This document shows positions 5,976 to 7,052 of a DNA stretch of 7,052 nt, one piece after another. The DNA is from Betaproteobacteria bacterium. GTDB lineage: Bacteria; Pseudomonadota; Gammaproteobacteria; Burkholderiales; Burkholderiaceae_C. The notes beneath the pieces are model-generated. The model made no database searches and was not told the DNA's origin. It worked only from the letters and a program-made list of their open reading frames with translations. The position numbers and the translations under genes are program-made. Numbering within the stretch: the stretch's first letter is position 1; each line of letters opens with the position of its first letter. The stretch lies in NCBI GenBank assembly GCA_947448675.1, contig CANFOR010000149.1, forward strand, positions 1 through 7,052. The letters are read 5' to 3'.

Positions 5976-7052
5976 GCCCGCATCGAGCTCGACCTGGCCC
6001 ACGCCTACCGGCCCCAGCCGCAAAGCGACGAAGACTACGCTTTGCTGCCCTTGCAAATGTGCTTTGAAGACGGTGGTGCCTATGCTTTGCTGGGGCCGTC
6101 GGGCTGCGGCAAAACCACCATGCTTAACATCATCTCGGGTTTGCTGGTGCCCTCGCAAGGCAGTGTGAAGTTTGACGGCGTAGACGTCACCCACGCCTCG
6201 CCCCAGGCGCGCAATATCGCCCAGGTGTTCCAGTTCCCGGTGATTTACGACACCATGACGGTGGCCGAGAACCTGGCCTTTCCGCTGCGCAATCGCAAAG
6301 TGCCCGAAGCGCAAATCCAAAAACGGGTGGCGCAAATCGCCGACATGCTGGAGCTGGGCGCGCAGCTCCAGCACCGCGCTGCGGGTTTGTCGGCAGACGC
6401 CAAGCAAAAAATTTCTTTGGGCCGGGGCTTGGTGCGCTCCGACGTGTCGGCTGTGTTGTTTGACGAGCCCTTAACCGTGATCGACCCGCTGCTCAAATGG
6501 CAGCTGCGGCGCAAGCTCAAGCAAATTCACCAGGAACTCAAGCTCACGCTGATCTACGTGACGCATGACCAAGTCGAAGCCCTAACCTTTGCCGACCAGG
6601 TGATGGTGATGACGCGCGGCCGTGCCGTGCAAGTGGGCAGCGCCGACGCCTTGTTCGAGCGGCCGCAGCACAGCTTTGTCGGCCACTTTATTGGCTCGCC
6701 GGGCATGAATTTTTTACCCATCGAGCCCACAGAAAACGCGTTGCAAATTAATGGCACGCGCTTGGACTGGCCTGCTGGCATGCAACGCCATTTACCCCCG
6801 GGCGCATGGAAGCTGGGCGTGCGGCCCGAATACCTGGCCTTGGTCAGCGCGGCGCAAGCCGGTGCGCTGCCTGCCCAGGTGGAGCGGGTGCAGGATGTCG
6901 GCACCTATTGCATGCTCACAGCGCGTGTGGCAGGCTGTAGTGTCAAAGCCCGTTTGAACGACGGGCATAACGACAGCCAAAGGGCACCCAAGCTGGGCGA
7001 GCAGGTGTGGTTGCAGTTACTGAACGAACACACCTGCTTTTACTGCAACGAG
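5973..7052 (+). CDS. glpT: Glycerol ABC transporter ATPase subunit GlpT, stop codon outside window
   Basis: The frame is open from ATG at 5973 to the last base (360 codons). That is about the usual length of MalK-type ATPases, so only a few residues or just the stop are likely missing. Walker A is canonical (GPSGCGKTT, 41-49). The Q-loop is VFQFPVIY (85-92), Walker B is AVLFDEP (160-166) and the switch histidine is present (VTHDQVEAL, 196-204; H198). The signature is strongly altered: LSADAKQKISLGRGL (139-153) replaces LSGGQ and the residues after it. The C-terminal TOBE-like domain begins around 245 and includes LGVRPEYL (281-288). It should pair with GlpS, whose signature is intact while its Walker A and H-loop are not. 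The name follows the Rhizobium glycerol importer; this is not the E. coli antiporter GlpT. Permease genes are expected next but are not visible. Confidence 0.85.
   Translation, partial: MARIELDLAHAYRPQPQSDEDYALLPLQMCFEDGGAYALLGPSGCGKTTMLNIISGLLVPSQGSVKFDGVDVTHASPQARNIAQVFQFPVIYDTMTVAENLAFPLRNRKVPEAQIQKRVAQIADMLELGAQLQHRAAGLSADAKQKISLGRGLVRSDVSAVLFDEPLTVIDPLLKWQLRRKLKQIHQELKLTLIYVTHDQVEALTFADQVMVMTRGRAVQVGSADALFERPQHSFVGHFIGSPGMNFLPIEPTENALQINGTRLDWPAGMQRHLPPGAWKLGVRPEYLALVSAAQAGALPAQVERVQDVGTYCMLTARVAGCSVKARLNDGHNDSQRAPKLGEQVWLQLLNEHTCFYCNE

Noticed and set aside
6387..6431. The altered GlpT signature taken as a sign of a decaying pseudogene or sequencing error.
   Set aside because: The frame is open throughout, all other ATPase motifs are intact, and the surrounding codons look normal. 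The partner subunit has the complementary pattern, which points to specialisation rather than decay.

Overview
This window looks like a piece of a betaproteobacterial chromosome, most likely Burkholderiales/Comamonadaceae. That is an inference from three things: the high-GC coding sequence with frequent TTG and GCG codons, the glpR | glpD-glpS-glpT gene order, and a short 'AAATGCTACATTT...AATAGCTG' motif between genes that I associate with that family. It holds six protein-coding genes: three on the minus strand (left half) and three on the plus strand (right half). The two sets diverge from a 134-bp AT-rich control region at 3196-3329. I see no tRNA, rRNA, CRISPR array, insertion sequence or attachment site.

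Left block, minus strand. Positions 1-1870 hold the first 623 codons of a large restriction-modification enzyme whose 3' end lies outside the window. It carries an N-terminal PD-(D/E)XK/RecB-like nuclease, a helical linker and the start of an Eco57I-type adenine methyltransferase, so it reads as a single-chain type IIG-like enzyme. Nine bases upstream (1880-2308) is a small hotdog-fold thioesterase closely resembling E. coli YdiI/EntH. After a 122-bp gap comes glpR (2431-3195), a DeoR-family repressor that senses glycerol 3-phosphate.

Right block, plus strand. glpD (3330-4892) encodes the FAD-dependent glycerol-3-phosphate dehydrogenase. It overlaps glpS (4892-5971) by one base, and glpT (5973 to the window edge) follows after a single base. 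GlpS and GlpT are the two ATPase subunits of the glycerol ABC importer known from Rhizobium leguminosarum (GlpSTPQV). This GlpT is unrelated to the E. coli glycerol-3-phosphate antiporter of the same name. The permeases, binding protein and glycerol kinase are expected beyond the right edge but cannot be seen.

Together the right block takes up glycerol by an ATP-driven pump and oxidises glycerol 3-phosphate to dihydroxyacetone phosphate. GlpR probably represses both its own gene and the glpDST operon through two near-identical 13-bp repeats, each lying on a predicted promoter. The most interesting observation is that GlpS and GlpT have complementary defects in their ATPase motifs. These should give one consensus and one degenerate ATP site in the heterodimer. 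I found no plainly new multi-gene system; most of the window is recognisable metabolism beside one restriction enzyme.
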